From IMG/VR virus record IMGVR_UViG_3300044961_000578, positions 1-33,360 of that record: a DNA stretch of 33,360 nt. One strand, given 5' to 3'. Positions within the stretch are counted from its first letter, which is position 1, and every line of letters starts with the position of its first letter. This document shows positions 1-7,331 of this stretch, piece after piece. The position numbers and the translations under genes are program-made. This stretch comes from a virus. Under the pieces are notes generated by a model. That model was not told where the DNA came from and made no database searches. It saw nothing but the letters and a program-made list of their open reading frames with translations.

Positions 1-126
1 TAGGGGCTATTGTGCGCCCTGGTAAAGCGGGCACCCCGCAGAGCATAATATCAGCGCTAGAGGCCGCCGGATTCGAGTATCACGCCTGGCCTGAGCACTA
101 CATCTGGGCCAACGCCTGGACTGAGG
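1..126. repeat. Terminal redundancy, left copy
   Basis: Bases 1-126 match bases 33233-33358 exactly. Base 127 (T) differs from 33359 (C), and base 128 matches 33360. The repeat lies inside a reading frame that continues in phase across the join, so it is best explained as the overlap of a circular or circularly permuted assembly. A biological direct terminal repeat is less likely but not excluded. The unit length implied is 33,232 bp. Confidence 0.9.
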
Positions 127-566
127 TAGTGCACGATTTGGTAAACACCTGGCGGGGCAGCAGTCAACTAGCTGAGCAACTAGCCGTCTGGTTGGCTATA
201 GATGCTGCTGACGCTGTGGCTAGGCGGGGCTTAGAGCCCTGGGACGAAGTGGTGAAAACCTACCAGGGCATCGAGGCCAACCTGCCTCAGTACGGCCGCG
301 CACGGGCTCTCAGGCCGGTCTTGCGGAAGTGGCTCGAGGCCAACGGCAAGCGGGATGCGCTGCGGGCTAAGGGGCAGTGGCTTGAACCAGTAGAGGGCGA
401 CTACACCGGTTTGGTGCTTAGCGAGGCCGCAAGGCCCGTGCAGAGCGAATGCGAGCGTTGGGCCTGGCTGGTGGTTATCACAGAACGGTTGGCGGGCAAC
501 TGGCCCTGGATTGACCCATCGGGTTGGCTGGAACTGCTTGGGGCCTTGCACGAGGTGGCGGCATGA
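1..566 (+). CDS. TubC-like docking-domain protein, C-terminal part
   Basis: Continuation of the gene that starts at 32920 on the other side of the circular join; the frame is open from base 3 to the TGA at 564-566. A GTG at 12 is only an internal codon and has no ribosome binding site. This part supplies roughly residues 106-292. It is Trp-rich and helical, with no motif I recognise. Its TGA is shared with the ATG of the next gene (ATGA), which indicates translational coupling. Confidence 0.75.
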   Translation, partial: GAIVRPGKAGTPQSIISALEAAGFEYHAWPEHYIWANAWTEVVHDLVNTWRGSSQLAEQLAVWLAIDAADAVARRGLEPWDEVVKTYQGIEANLPQYGRARALRPVLRKWLEANGKRDALRAKGQWLEPVEGDYTGLVLSEAARPVQSECERWAWLVVITERLAGNWPWIDPSGWLELLGALHEVAA

Positions 567-1021
567 AGGAATCCGTCTTACAAGCCAAACTGATGGCCCG
601 TTGCCGCCGCGCCGAGGCTAATAACCCGGATTTTTTCTGGGTCTACTCCTACCCCGCTGGCCTCACGCTCGGCTACCGGCGCGACGCTGGCGGGCGAATC
701 TATAGCCCCCAGGCCATCAAGGCCGTCCAGAGCCCCGAGGAGGCCGCTGACAGGGCCGAGGCCGCCCGCAACTTCGGCGTGGTGCGGGTGCCCATCACCG
801 CCGATTACAAGCCGGAGTGGACCGGCCTGGTCGAGCGCGCCGTGAGCGTGCTGGCCCGCCGTTTCGAGGAACACGGCCTGGAGAGCATCGAGGTGGTGCC
901 CCCCGACGCCGCCGGGCTGCTGGTGCTGCGGGTCAACGCCGTCACCAGCCGCATGAGCGACGAGCAGTTCCGGCTGTGGCTCGAGGGCGCGTTCCACGCT
1001 GGAATGGAGGGACAGACATGA
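563..1021 (+). CDS. Conserved-looking phage protein of unknown function, 152 aa
   Basis: The ATG at 563 overlaps the previous stop (ATGA) behind a GAGGTGG site. The product begins MKESVLQAKLMARCRR and is a soluble, mixed alpha/beta protein with a hydrophobic beta-like stretch near residues 115-130. No signal peptide, membrane segment or metal motif is visible. It sits in a chain of four coupled genes leading to a PD-(D/E)XK nuclease, so a role in nucleic-acid metabolism is possible, but that is context only. I do not recognise the family. Confidence 0.7.
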   Translation: MKESVLQAKLMARCRRAEANNPDFFWVYSYPAGLTLGYRRDAGGRIYSPQAIKAVQSPEEAADRAEAARNFGVVRVPITADYKPEWTGLVERAVSVLARRFEEHGLESIEVVPPDAAGLLVLRVNAVTSRMSDEQFRLWLEGAFHAGMEGQT

Positions 1022-1506
1022 GTATCGCCGTGCAGGGGCTGATCGAAGGTTTGGGATTCGCCCCAGCGTCTACTCAATGGCTCGAGGTCAGAGACGGGCA
1101 TCCCGTGGTTTGGGCGCTGGCCCGAGGCCACTACAGCGCGGCCAAAAATTCGAGGCCAAAAATCCGGCAATGCGTAGGCCCCGGCGAAAAACTGGTGCTG
1201 CTCCACCGCACCGGTCTGGCCGCCTTCGCCTGGCGGCGTTTCATAGACGATTCCGGGCAACAGGGATTGAATAATGCGCTGTTCGTGAACCACGGGGCGG
1301 GTTTGTCGAGCCAACTCATCCTCGAGGCCGAACGGGTCGCCTGGACCAGATGGCCCGGCGAGCGGCTGTACACCTACGTGGACCCGCGCAAAGTCAAAAG
1401 CCCCAACCCCGGCTACTGCTACCTCTGTGCGGGCTGGCGGCGTTGGGGCTGGACTAAAGGGGGATTGTTGGTGCTGGAGAAGGAGGCTGAGAACAATGGC
1501 GGATAA
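1018..1506 (+). CDS. GNAT-like phage protein, 162 aa
   Basis: The ATG at 1018 sits in an ATGA overlap and begins MSIAVQGLIEGLGF. The C-terminal half carries a distinctive run: SSQLILEAERVAW near residues 101-113, then RLYTYVDPRKVKSPNPGYCY, then AGWRRWGWTKGGLLVLEK. I recall this pattern from many uncharacterised phage proteins. The last part resembles the C-terminal strand-helix of GNAT acyltransferases. One GNAT-fold phage protein, Mu Mom, modifies DNA, but nothing here shows that activity. Position between two coupled genes and a nuclease supports a DNA-related role only weakly. Confidence 0.7.
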   Translation: MSIAVQGLIEGLGFAPASTQWLEVRDGHPVVWALARGHYSAAKNSRPKIRQCVGPGEKLVLLHRTGLAAFAWRRFIDDSGQQGLNNALFVNHGAGLSSQLILEAERVAWTRWPGERLYTYVDPRKVKSPNPGYCYLCAGWRRWGWTKGGLLVLEKEAENNGG

Positions 1507-1948
1507 AACCCCGACCATGAGCGTCGAGGAGTACCGGGCACTGAAAAAGGCGGGGAAACTCGAGCAGACCGTGGCCGAGCGCCACGGGAAGCCCAAACTC
1601 GAGGCTACTGTACAGCAGCGCACGGCGTCGGAGGGCGAGGAGACCCTGGCCGCCCATATCCGGCTCTACGGCCTGCCCGAGCCCGAGCGGCAGTACCGGT
1701 TCCACCCCGAACGGCGCTGGCGCTTCGACTTCGCCTGGCCCGGGCGCAGGCTGGCTGTCGAGGTGGACGGGGTGCTGTGGGGAACGCAGGGCGGCCACCA
1801 GCGCCCGGACGACTACGCTGATGACTGCGAGAAGCTGAACGAGGCCGTGCTGCTGGGCTGGCGGGTGCTGCGCTTCACCCCCGCCCAGGTCGCCACCGGC
1901 GAGGCAGTGCTGGTGGTGCAGCGGGCGCTGTGGGAGGGGGTGGGCTGA
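1496..1948 (+). CDS. PD-(D/E)XK-type endonuclease, 150 aa
   Basis: The ATG at 1496 overlaps the previous gene by 11 nt. The AAGGAGGCTGAGAACA just upstream supplies the ribosome binding site. After a charged N-terminus, residues ~65-115 show the nuclease core: a basic RRWRFDFAW strand with the first acidic residue, then LAVEVDGVLW supplying the E-x-D pair, then a GGHQR segment and DDYADDCEKLNE, followed by GWRVLRFT. This is the order seen in small phage Vsr/DUF559-like and Holliday-junction-type nucleases of the PD-(D/E)XK superfamily. A likely role is resolving or trimming replication intermediates before packaging. The exact substrate cannot be read from sequence. Confidence 0.8.
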   Translation: MADKTPTMSVEEYRALKKAGKLEQTVAERHGKPKLEATVQQRTASEGEETLAAHIRLYGLPEPERQYRFHPERRWRFDFAWPGRRLAVEVDGVLWGTQGGHQRPDDYADDCEKLNEAVLLGWRVLRFTPAQVATGEAVLVVQRALWEGVG

Positions 1949-2079
1949 TGGGCCGGCTCGAGCGCATTCTTCAAGCAGTGTTTATCATTGCTAGAGAGGC
2001 CCCGCAAAAACGCAACCTTTATAAGAGCCCTGAAGGAAGAAGCATCAAGGCTATGCTTGCCGTGCCGGAGAATATATGA
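1948..2079 (+). CDS. Small ORF, 43 aa
   Basis: A short frame begins at ATG 1948, which shares a base with the TGA of the nuclease gene. It ends at TGA 2077-2079, which overlaps the ATG of the next gene (ATGA at 2076). The product starts MGRLERILQAVFIIAREA and is basic, with one amphipathic helix. Perfect coupling at both ends and the absence of any other explanation for this stretch argue that it is translated. No function can be assigned. Confidence 0.5.
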   Translation: MGRLERILQAVFIIAREAPQKRNLYKSPEGRSIKAMLAVPENI

Positions 2080-2531
2080 GCTATAATGAACCCATACGCC
2101 CCGCCCTCGGGGAAGCGGCAATGGTAGCCAACCTCGTGGGTATTATTTTGATTCCGGGTAGGGTTCAATCAAAATTTGGTACGCCCGAGTTTGAGCGCTG
2201 GCGCGCCTGCGCCAGCCGGGCCGTGCTGGACCAGATCGAGCGCCCGCCGCTATTCCCAGAGCAGCTATTGGCCGTCCAACTAGATATTTACTACGCCTAC
2301 GATGGCGAGATTACCGCTGACAATCTAGCTGACCATCGGATTCCCCGCATTACTGCCGCTGCTGAGGCTATACTCATCGCTCTATCTGGCCTACTCTACC
2401 GGCGGCGCAATCAGATAGAGCGATTGGTCATGCGCCGGATGATACGCCACCCCGATGAACTGATAGCAGAGTACGGTGCGGTGTGGCGCGCTGGCGGGTT
2501 CTGCGTGAAGTGGGATGTATGCCAAGGTTGA
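2076..2531 (+). CDS. Possible RusA-like protein, 151 aa
   Basis: The ATG at 2076 lies in an ATGA overlap. The product begins MSYNEPIRPALGEAAMVANL. The middle part recalls RusA Holliday-junction resolvases: a GRVQSK start strand, a strand LLAVQLDIYYAYDG, a DNLADH motif, then a helix leading to GLLYRRRNQIERL. In RusA the corresponding segment usually contains DD before the QI motif. Here it is RR, so either the family assignment is wrong or the metal site is altered. Placement immediately before the terminase genes is usual for such resolvases. Tentative. Confidence 0.45.
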   Translation: MSYNEPIRPALGEAAMVANLVGIILIPGRVQSKFGTPEFERWRACASRAVLDQIERPPLFPEQLLAVQLDIYYAYDGEITADNLADHRIPRITAAAEAILIALSGLLYRRRNQIERLVMRRMIRHPDELIAEYGAVWRAGGFCVKWDVCQG

Positions 2532-2998
2532 CTGCTGACCAGTGGGAATCTATTCGCGCAGAGCGCGAAGCTGGGGCGAGTTTCCCAGAGCTTGCGGCGA
2601 AGTGGGGCGTCTCGCACCAGGCGATTCAGAAGCGAGCAAAAGCCGAAGGGTGGGGGGATGGCTCAGACGTAGCCGACGTGATTCGGCGCAAAGTTGCAGA
2701 AAAAGTTGCAGGGGTAGTTGCAACCTACAACCCCAAAAAGCGCGCCCAGGCCATTGATTCTGCCGCAGACCGCGCAGCGGAGGTGGTCAGGAAACACCAG
2801 GCAGAATGGGAGGAGCACCGCACACGCTTCGGTAGCGTGCCAGCGGACTTCGACGACGGCAAGCTCGCCAAGATCAGCGCCGAGATGCTCAAGATCCGGC
2901 AGGAAGGTGAACGCCGTGCCTGGGGCCTAGACGATGCCGCAACGCAGCCCACCATCGTCATCGAGCGCAGCTACGGCAAAAAGCCCGATTCGTTATGA
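2519..2998 (+). CDS. terS: Terminase small subunit
   Basis: Start chosen at ATG 2519 (MPRLTADQWESIRAER), since the upstream in-frame GTG at 2483 lies deep in the previous gene and has no ribosome binding site. 159 residues. The N-terminal 45 residues form a helix-turn-helix of the terminase type (FPELAAKWGVSHQAIQKRAK), which in this family binds the packaging site. The rest is charged and helical, consistent with ring oligomerisation. The stop overlaps the ATG of the large subunit (ATGA), the classical terS-terL arrangement. Confidence 0.85.
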   Translation: MPRLTADQWESIRAEREAGASFPELAAKWGVSHQAIQKRAKAEGWGDGSDVADVIRRKVAEKVAGVVATYNPKKRAQAIDSAADRAAEVVRKHQAEWEEHRTRFGSVPADFDDGKLAKISAEMLKIRQEGERRAWGLDDAATQPTIVIERSYGKKPDSL

Positions 2999-4227
2999 AG
3001 CTCCACATCAAAATCCCACCGCCCGACCTGCACCAGGGCCAGCAGATGATTCTCGAGAGCCCGGCGCGGTTCAAAGTCGTTTCTGCTGGGCGGCGATTCG
3101 GGAAAACCCTGCTCGCCATCGAGTGGTTAGCGTTCGCGGAAGGCGGGGCGCTCGACGGCGCTTCGGTGGGGTTTTTCGCGCCCACCTACAAGCTCCTGAT
3201 GGAAGCCTGGAACGATTTTGAATATACCCTGACTCCCATCATGAAGCGCTCGAATAAAACCGAGATGCGTATGGAGCTAATCACGGTCGGGAAAATAGAC
3301 TTTTGGACGCTCGAGGACAACAGCGCCGGGCGTGGCCGTAAATACCATCGAATCGTCATCGACGAGGCGGCGCACGCACGCAACCTCAAAAACATCTGGG
3401 AGCAATCGATTAGCCCGACGCTGACCGATTATCGCGGCGAGGCGTGGTTTATCAGCACGCCCAGCGGGGTGAACTTTTTTTACGAGCTATACCAGCGCGG
3501 CCTCGACCCCGCCTACCCGGACTGGGCCTCATTCCAAATGCCTACGAGCGCAAACCCGTACATTCCCGCTGCCGAGATTGAGCAGATGCGCCAGCAGCTA
3601 CCGGAGCTAGTATTCCGGCAGGAGTACCTGGCCGAGTTCGTCACGATGGGAGCGGGCCTCATCAAGCCAGAGTACATCATCAGCGCACCAGCACCTACTA
3701 ACGCTCGAGTGGTGCTGGGCGTTGACCTTGCCATCAGCCAGCGCACCGGCGCGGATTACACCGCCATCTGTGCGATGAGCCGCGACGAGCAGAGCGGCAT
3801 CATCTACATTCACGAGGTGGAGCGATTCCGGGGTCAGTTTGCCGAGGTGCTCGAGCGCATCAAAGCGGCTGCCGCTCGCCACAATCCCGCTCTAATCGCC
3901 ATCGAAGAAACGCAATACCAGGCCGCCGTGGTGCAGGAGCTTGCACGTACCACCACGCTACCGGTGCGCGGCGTGCGACCAGACCGCGATAAAATCACTC
4001 GATTCGCGCCGCTGCTCACACGCTACGAGCGCCACATGGTACGCCATGACGAGAGCCGCATCCCTGCCGTATTCCGGGACGAACTGCTATCATTTCCTCA
4101 GGGAGAGCATGACGATATGGTAGATGCTGCATCCCACGCCTATTATGGATTGGAGCTGCTCAATGCATCGCAGGCTAATCCCACGCATGTGCTCCACACG
4201 CTGCGAGCAGTACGGAGGCAGCAATGA
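2995..4227 (+). CDS. terL: Terminase large subunit (packaging ATPase/nuclease)
   Basis: 410 residues. Walker A is at residues 30-38 (SAGRRFGKT), Walker B at 121-124 (VIDE), and the coupling motif STPSG at 154-158. The C-terminal RNase H-like nuclease has its acidic residues at D244 (GVDLA), E304/E305 (IEET) and D373/D374 with D377 (EHDDMVDA). All catalytic residues expected of a working packaging motor are present. The protein pumps DNA into the procapsid through the portal encoded next, and cuts the concatemer. ATGA overlaps on both sides give a tight terS-terL-portal unit. Confidence 0.95.
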   Translation: MKLHIKIPPPDLHQGQQMILESPARFKVVSAGRRFGKTLLAIEWLAFAEGGALDGASVGFFAPTYKLLMEAWNDFEYTLTPIMKRSNKTEMRMELITVGKIDFWTLEDNSAGRGRKYHRIVIDEAAHARNLKNIWEQSISPTLTDYRGEAWFISTPSGVNFFYELYQRGLDPAYPDWASFQMPTSANPYIPAAEIEQMRQQLPELVFRQEYLAEFVTMGAGLIKPEYIISAPAPTNARVVLGVDLAISQRTGADYTAICAMSRDEQSGIIYIHEVERFRGQFAEVLERIKAAAARHNPALIAIEETQYQAAVVQELARTTTLPVRGVRPDRDKITRFAPLLTRYERHMVRHDESRIPAVFRDELLSFPQGEHDDMVDAASHAYYGLELLNASQANPTHVLHTLRAVRRQQ

Positions 4228-5630
4228 AACTATTCGGCATCGAGATCAGGCGCATCAAAAACGCTCAGCCATCCTCGCCTGCGCTGCAACACGCCATCCG
4301 ACATCTGCGCGCAGTGCTCCCTACAGGCCGCCAGAGTACCGATGTCTACAGCCAGCTACGCGGCCTGCTGCGTACCGAGATGCCATTTGAGGGATATCCA
4401 AACGACAGCGCGTACCGATTACGCAAAATAATCCGCCTGCTCTGCCAGTACGACGAGGACGTGGCGCAGGCTGTGCGCAACTACCAGGCACTGGCTAATC
4501 CAGGCCATAGCCTGGAAATCATAGGCAACGAGCAGGCTGTTGCAGACGCCGCCGCTGAGATTGAGCGCTGGCAATCTACGGTGTATCCCGAGGGTGGAAG
4601 TCTTGATGCTCTCGCCAACAATCAAATCGCTGAGGCGTATAAATCCGGAGCCTCGAGCATCGAATGGATCACCCTCAACCGCTCAGGCGTGGACGCGGCT
4701 ATCGTGCTCGAGGCCGAGCGTATTGCCATCCAGCGTGATGCCACCACACAGCAGCTCATCTACATCCAGCACGATGCAGGTGTGCCCATCACGCTCAACA
4801 ACCAGACCTACAAATACGCCGCACTCTCCACCGACGGCGGCAGTCTTTACGGTATTCCTGTGCCTCTGGCTGCACTCGAGGCATTAGACCGCAAGGCGAG
4901 GCTTCAAAACATCGAGCTGCGCGTGCTCAAACTGATGGAGCGCATCGCGCTGATTACCGCAGAGGTGCCACCGCCTACTCCTGAGCAGCTAGGTCTACCG
5001 CCCGGCAGCTCCACCGGCACTAAAGAATACGAAACACGATTAACGCAGTTCTACAATGAAGTTGCCTCGCTGCTCGTAGACAACGCGCAGAGTGATGCAG
5101 GAGTATATCTCGCACCTGCTGGAGTCGAAATCAACGCCATCCCTACCTCGCCGGAAATCGCAGGCATCGAGCCTATTCTGCTGCACAACCGCCGCCGCGT
5201 GTGGACAGGTATCGCCTCGCTCTCGTTTTTGCACAATCACATGGACAGTACTACCGAAGCGCTGGCTAGCGTGGTGTTCCCCATCATGGAGGCCATCGCG
5301 GTGCAATTGCAAAAACCCGTCGCTACGCAAATGGAGTTTGGTATCAATCTGCATCTGCGCCTGCGCGGCATCCCCGCCACTATGCGCTGGGTATTTGACC
5401 AGGCCAAATCCGCGTTTGCGCGAGATGAAACCGAGATTGCGAAAATGCAGGCTGAGACGCACAAAATCATGGCCGAGTTGTTGGGCACTCCCTACTTGCG
5501 CCGCATTGCACAGGACTATGGGATAGATCCCGATGAGGTAGACAGCACAGGCGCTGCTGCATCGCGCGAAAACGCAACGCTCAAATTGCGCTATGATAGT
5601 GCGAGAAATACCTACCGCGCCGCGAGGTGA
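4224..5630 (+). CDS. Portal protein
   Basis: 468 residues, starting in an ATGA overlap with terL and followed directly by the head protease, which is the standard position of the portal. The size suits the family. It has a long alpha-helical central region, a C-terminal helix rich in Lys/Glu (FARDETEIAKMQAETHK near residues 395-410) and a SFLHNHMDS segment near residue 333. I cannot place it in a named portal family with certainty; it may be of the Mu gp29-like (DUF935) group. The call rests mainly on gene order, length and composition. Confidence 0.8.
   Translation: MKLFGIEIRRIKNAQPSSPALQHAIRHLRAVLPTGRQSTDVYSQLRGLLRTEMPFEGYPNDSAYRLRKIIRLLCQYDEDVAQAVRNYQALANPGHSLEIIGNEQAVADAAAEIERWQSTVYPEGGSLDALANNQIAEAYKSGASSIEWITLNRSGVDAAIVLEAERIAIQRDATTQQLIYIQHDAGVPITLNNQTYKYAALSTDGGSLYGIPVPLAALEALDRKARLQNIELRVLKLMERIALITAEVPPPTPEQLGLPPGSSTGTKEYETRLTQFYNEVASLLVDNAQSDAGVYLAPAGVEINAIPTSPEIAGIEPILLHNRRRVWTGIASLSFLHNHMDSTTEALASVVFPIMEAIAVQLQKPVATQMEFGINLHLRLRGIPATMRWVFDQAKSAFARDETEIAKMQAETHKIMAELLGTPYLRRIAQDYGIDPDEVDSTGAAASRENATLKLRYDSARNTYRAAR
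5624..5630 (+). promoter_or_regulatory. Recurrent GAGGTGA stop/ribosome-binding junction (example)
   Basis: The heptamer GAGGTGA, complementary to the 16S rRNA 3' end, lies at 5624, 6948, 7322, 8645, 9881 and 12083. In most cases it contains or touches the stop codon of the upstream gene and the next ATG follows after 1-6 bases. It decides the starts at 5633, 6958, 7332, 8655, 9889 and 12096 and couples translation of the head and tail genes. Confidence 0.75.
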
Positions 5631-5632
5631 GC

Positions 5633-6949
5633 ATGAAAACAGAAATCCATAACACCCTGGGAAAACTGCGCCACGCGCAGCTATGGGCCATCACCGAGGC
5701 CGGGTGGAGCCTGATTGAGCAGCGCATGAGCCAACTCAGCGCATTGCAGCAAGCACAGCTAGAGCCTGCTGCACCTTTGGCCGCACGAGTCAGCAACGGC
5801 GCAAAACCGAACATCAAAATCGTACACATCCCGCTGGTGGGCGTCATCATCAATCGCGCATCTGCACTAGAGCGCATCCTGTTTGGCGCAGTCTCGCCAC
5901 AGCAGTTTGCTGCAGTGGTGCGCGAGCAGGCCAATGATGCCAGCGTGTCGCACATCGTCATTGAGATTGATTCCCCAGGCGGAACCGTGGCAGGCACTGA
6001 GGCCGCTGCTGATGCTGTGGCCTATGCGCGGCGCAAAAAGCCGGTGATTGCCGTAGCCACCAGCATGGCCGCCAGCGCCGCCTACTGGATTGCCTCGCAG
6101 GCCTCGCGCATCGTCGTGGGCAACAACAGCGAGGTGGGCAGCATCGGTGTGCTGGCTGTGCATCTGGACTACAGCCAGATGCTCGAGCAAAACGGCATAC
6201 GCGCCACCGTGCTCCGCAGCGCGCCGAAAAAGGCGCTGGGCCAGCCCTACGAAGCATTGGATGAGGAGGCCCGCGCCGATTGGTCAAACATGCTCCAGCA
6301 GTACCACGAGCGATTCGCCGAGGCGGTGGGACGCGGGCGCAAACGCTCCGAGAGCTGGATCGAGAAAGTCGCCACCGGCGCAACCTGGATTGGCAACGAT
6401 GCGGTAGAACGCGGCCTGGCCGATGAGGTGGGCAGCCTCGAATCCGTAATTGCCGACATCGCCCAGGGCCGCTACAACAACGCGGCTCGAGCCGAACTTG
6501 AATCCCTGGATGTTGTTGTATCAGACGAGCGCAACGCTGATGCACAGCAAAAATCGAGCAATGGAGGTAATAGTGTGACACCTGAACAAATCGCAGAGTT
6601 GGAGAGCAACGCCCGCGCACAGGAAACCGTGCGTATTGCCGCTGCTCTGGGCCTCACCACAGATGAACTATCCGAGGCTCAGATTGGCGCAGTACGCCAG
6701 CGCCTCGAAGCCGGGCAGCGCTATCGCAGCAGTCTCGAGCAACGCCTGCGCGTTGCGCTCATCGCCATGGCGGGCCCGGAAGCGGAGCACAGCCCCGTGC
6801 TCCGCCTAGCCAGCCGCGCCAGCATGGATGAGCTCGAGCAGCTCGTACAGGCTGCCGAGGCCGACAAAAACGCTATGATTCCGGTTGGCCGCCAGAGCAA
6901 ACCGGAACCCGCACCCAGCGCCGCCAAACGGCGTGTGATGTATCCGTGA
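5633..6949 (+). CDS. S49 (SppA/lambda C-like) head maturation protease with C-terminal scaffold region
   Basis: Start chosen at ATG 5633, just behind GAGGTGA at 5624-5630, which also holds the portal stop; the GTG at 5627 would lie inside that site. 438 residues. The S49 core runs from about residue 60 to 285. It contains EIDSPGGTVAG at 111-121, the nucleophile Ser148 in MAASAAYW, NSEVGSIGV at 165-173 and the catalytic Lys at 199 or 200 (SAPKKALG). Residues ~315-438 are helical and charged, typical of scaffold. This matches the lambda C/Nu3 arrangement, in which the protease clears scaffold during capsid maturation. Confidence 0.9.
   Translation: MKTEIHNTLGKLRHAQLWAITEAGWSLIEQRMSQLSALQQAQLEPAAPLAARVSNGAKPNIKIVHIPLVGVIINRASALERILFGAVSPQQFAAVVREQANDASVSHIVIEIDSPGGTVAGTEAAADAVAYARRKKPVIAVATSMAASAAYWIASQASRIVVGNNSEVGSIGVLAVHLDYSQMLEQNGIRATVLRSAPKKALGQPYEALDEEARADWSNMLQQYHERFAEAVGRGRKRSESWIEKVATGATWIGNDAVERGLADEVGSLESVIADIAQGRYNNAARAELESLDVVVSDERNADAQQKSSNGGNSVTPEQIAELESNARAQETVRIAAALGLTTDELSEAQIGAVRQRLEAGQRYRSSLEQRLRVALIAMAGPEAEHSPVLRLASRASMDELEQLVQAAEADKNAMIPVGRQSKPEPAPSAAKRRVMYP
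6575..6949 (+). CDS. Probable nested scaffold protein, 124 aa (internal start in protease gene)
   Basis: Inside the protease gene, a perfect GGAGGT at 6563-6568 is followed six bases later by an in-frame GTG at 6575 (product MTPEQIAELESNARAQ). It lies exactly at the junction between a Ser/Asn-rich linker and the helical C-terminal region. Lambda Nu3 and several relatives make free scaffold from such an internal start in the protease gene, which is the precedent. The free product would be a coiled, charged assembly core with a basic, proline-containing C-terminus. Inferred from sequence; not proven by it. Confidence 0.6.
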   Translation: MTPEQIAELESNARAQETVRIAAALGLTTDELSEAQIGAVRQRLEAGQRYRSSLEQRLRVALIAMAGPEAEHSPVLRLASRASMDELEQLVQAAEADKNAMIPVGRQSKPEPAPSAAKRRVMYP

Positions 6950-6957
6950 GGTGAGAG

Positions 6958-7323
6958 ATGAAACGAGCAGGTATCGAGTTCGCGCCCCTAGCGCATAACG
7001 TGCTGCACACGTTCGCAAACAACAACGGTCAGGTCGGTGATGCAGTAACGTTTTCCGCAGATGCCACCGTAGGCCGCGGCGCTGCCGAGGGTTATTTTGT
7101 GGGCAAGCTGGAAAACCTCGATGGTACTACTGCTACCGTGACCATCGGTGGATACAACGTGTTCGTGCCCTATGTGACGAGCGGATTCCCCGCACGAGGC
7201 CGCGCCGAGGTCGCCGTGGACGGCGCAGGCAAAATCAAAATTGTTGCAACGCCTGGCACTGGCCGCGTCGTAACCGTCGTTTTTGTAGATGCGGCTAGCG
7301 GCCTGGCCTGCATCAATTTCTGA
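6958..7323 (+). CDS. Head decoration-type protein, 121 aa
   Basis: The ATG at 6958 follows GAGGTGA (6948-6954), which overlaps the protease stop. The product is Gly/Val/Ala-rich and all-beta in character, with a repeated pattern of short strands (GDAVTFSADATVG, GYFVGKLENLDG, RAEVAVDGAGKIKIVA). Small beta proteins directly between protease and major capsid gene are usually capsid decoration or stabilising proteins (lambda D or DUF2190 position). The call is by position and fold impression. Confidence 0.65.
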   Translation: MKRAGIEFAPLAHNVLHTFANNNGQVGDAVTFSADATVGRGAAEGYFVGKLENLDGTTATVTIGGYNVFVPYVTSGFPARGRAEVAVDGAGKIKIVATPGTGRVVTVVFVDAASGLACINF

Positions 7324-7331
7324 GGTGAGAG

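Noticed and set aside
805-1623. 272-residue - strand frame across three small + genes
   Set aside because: The three + strand genes are coupled by overlaps and have recognisable features; the - frame has none.
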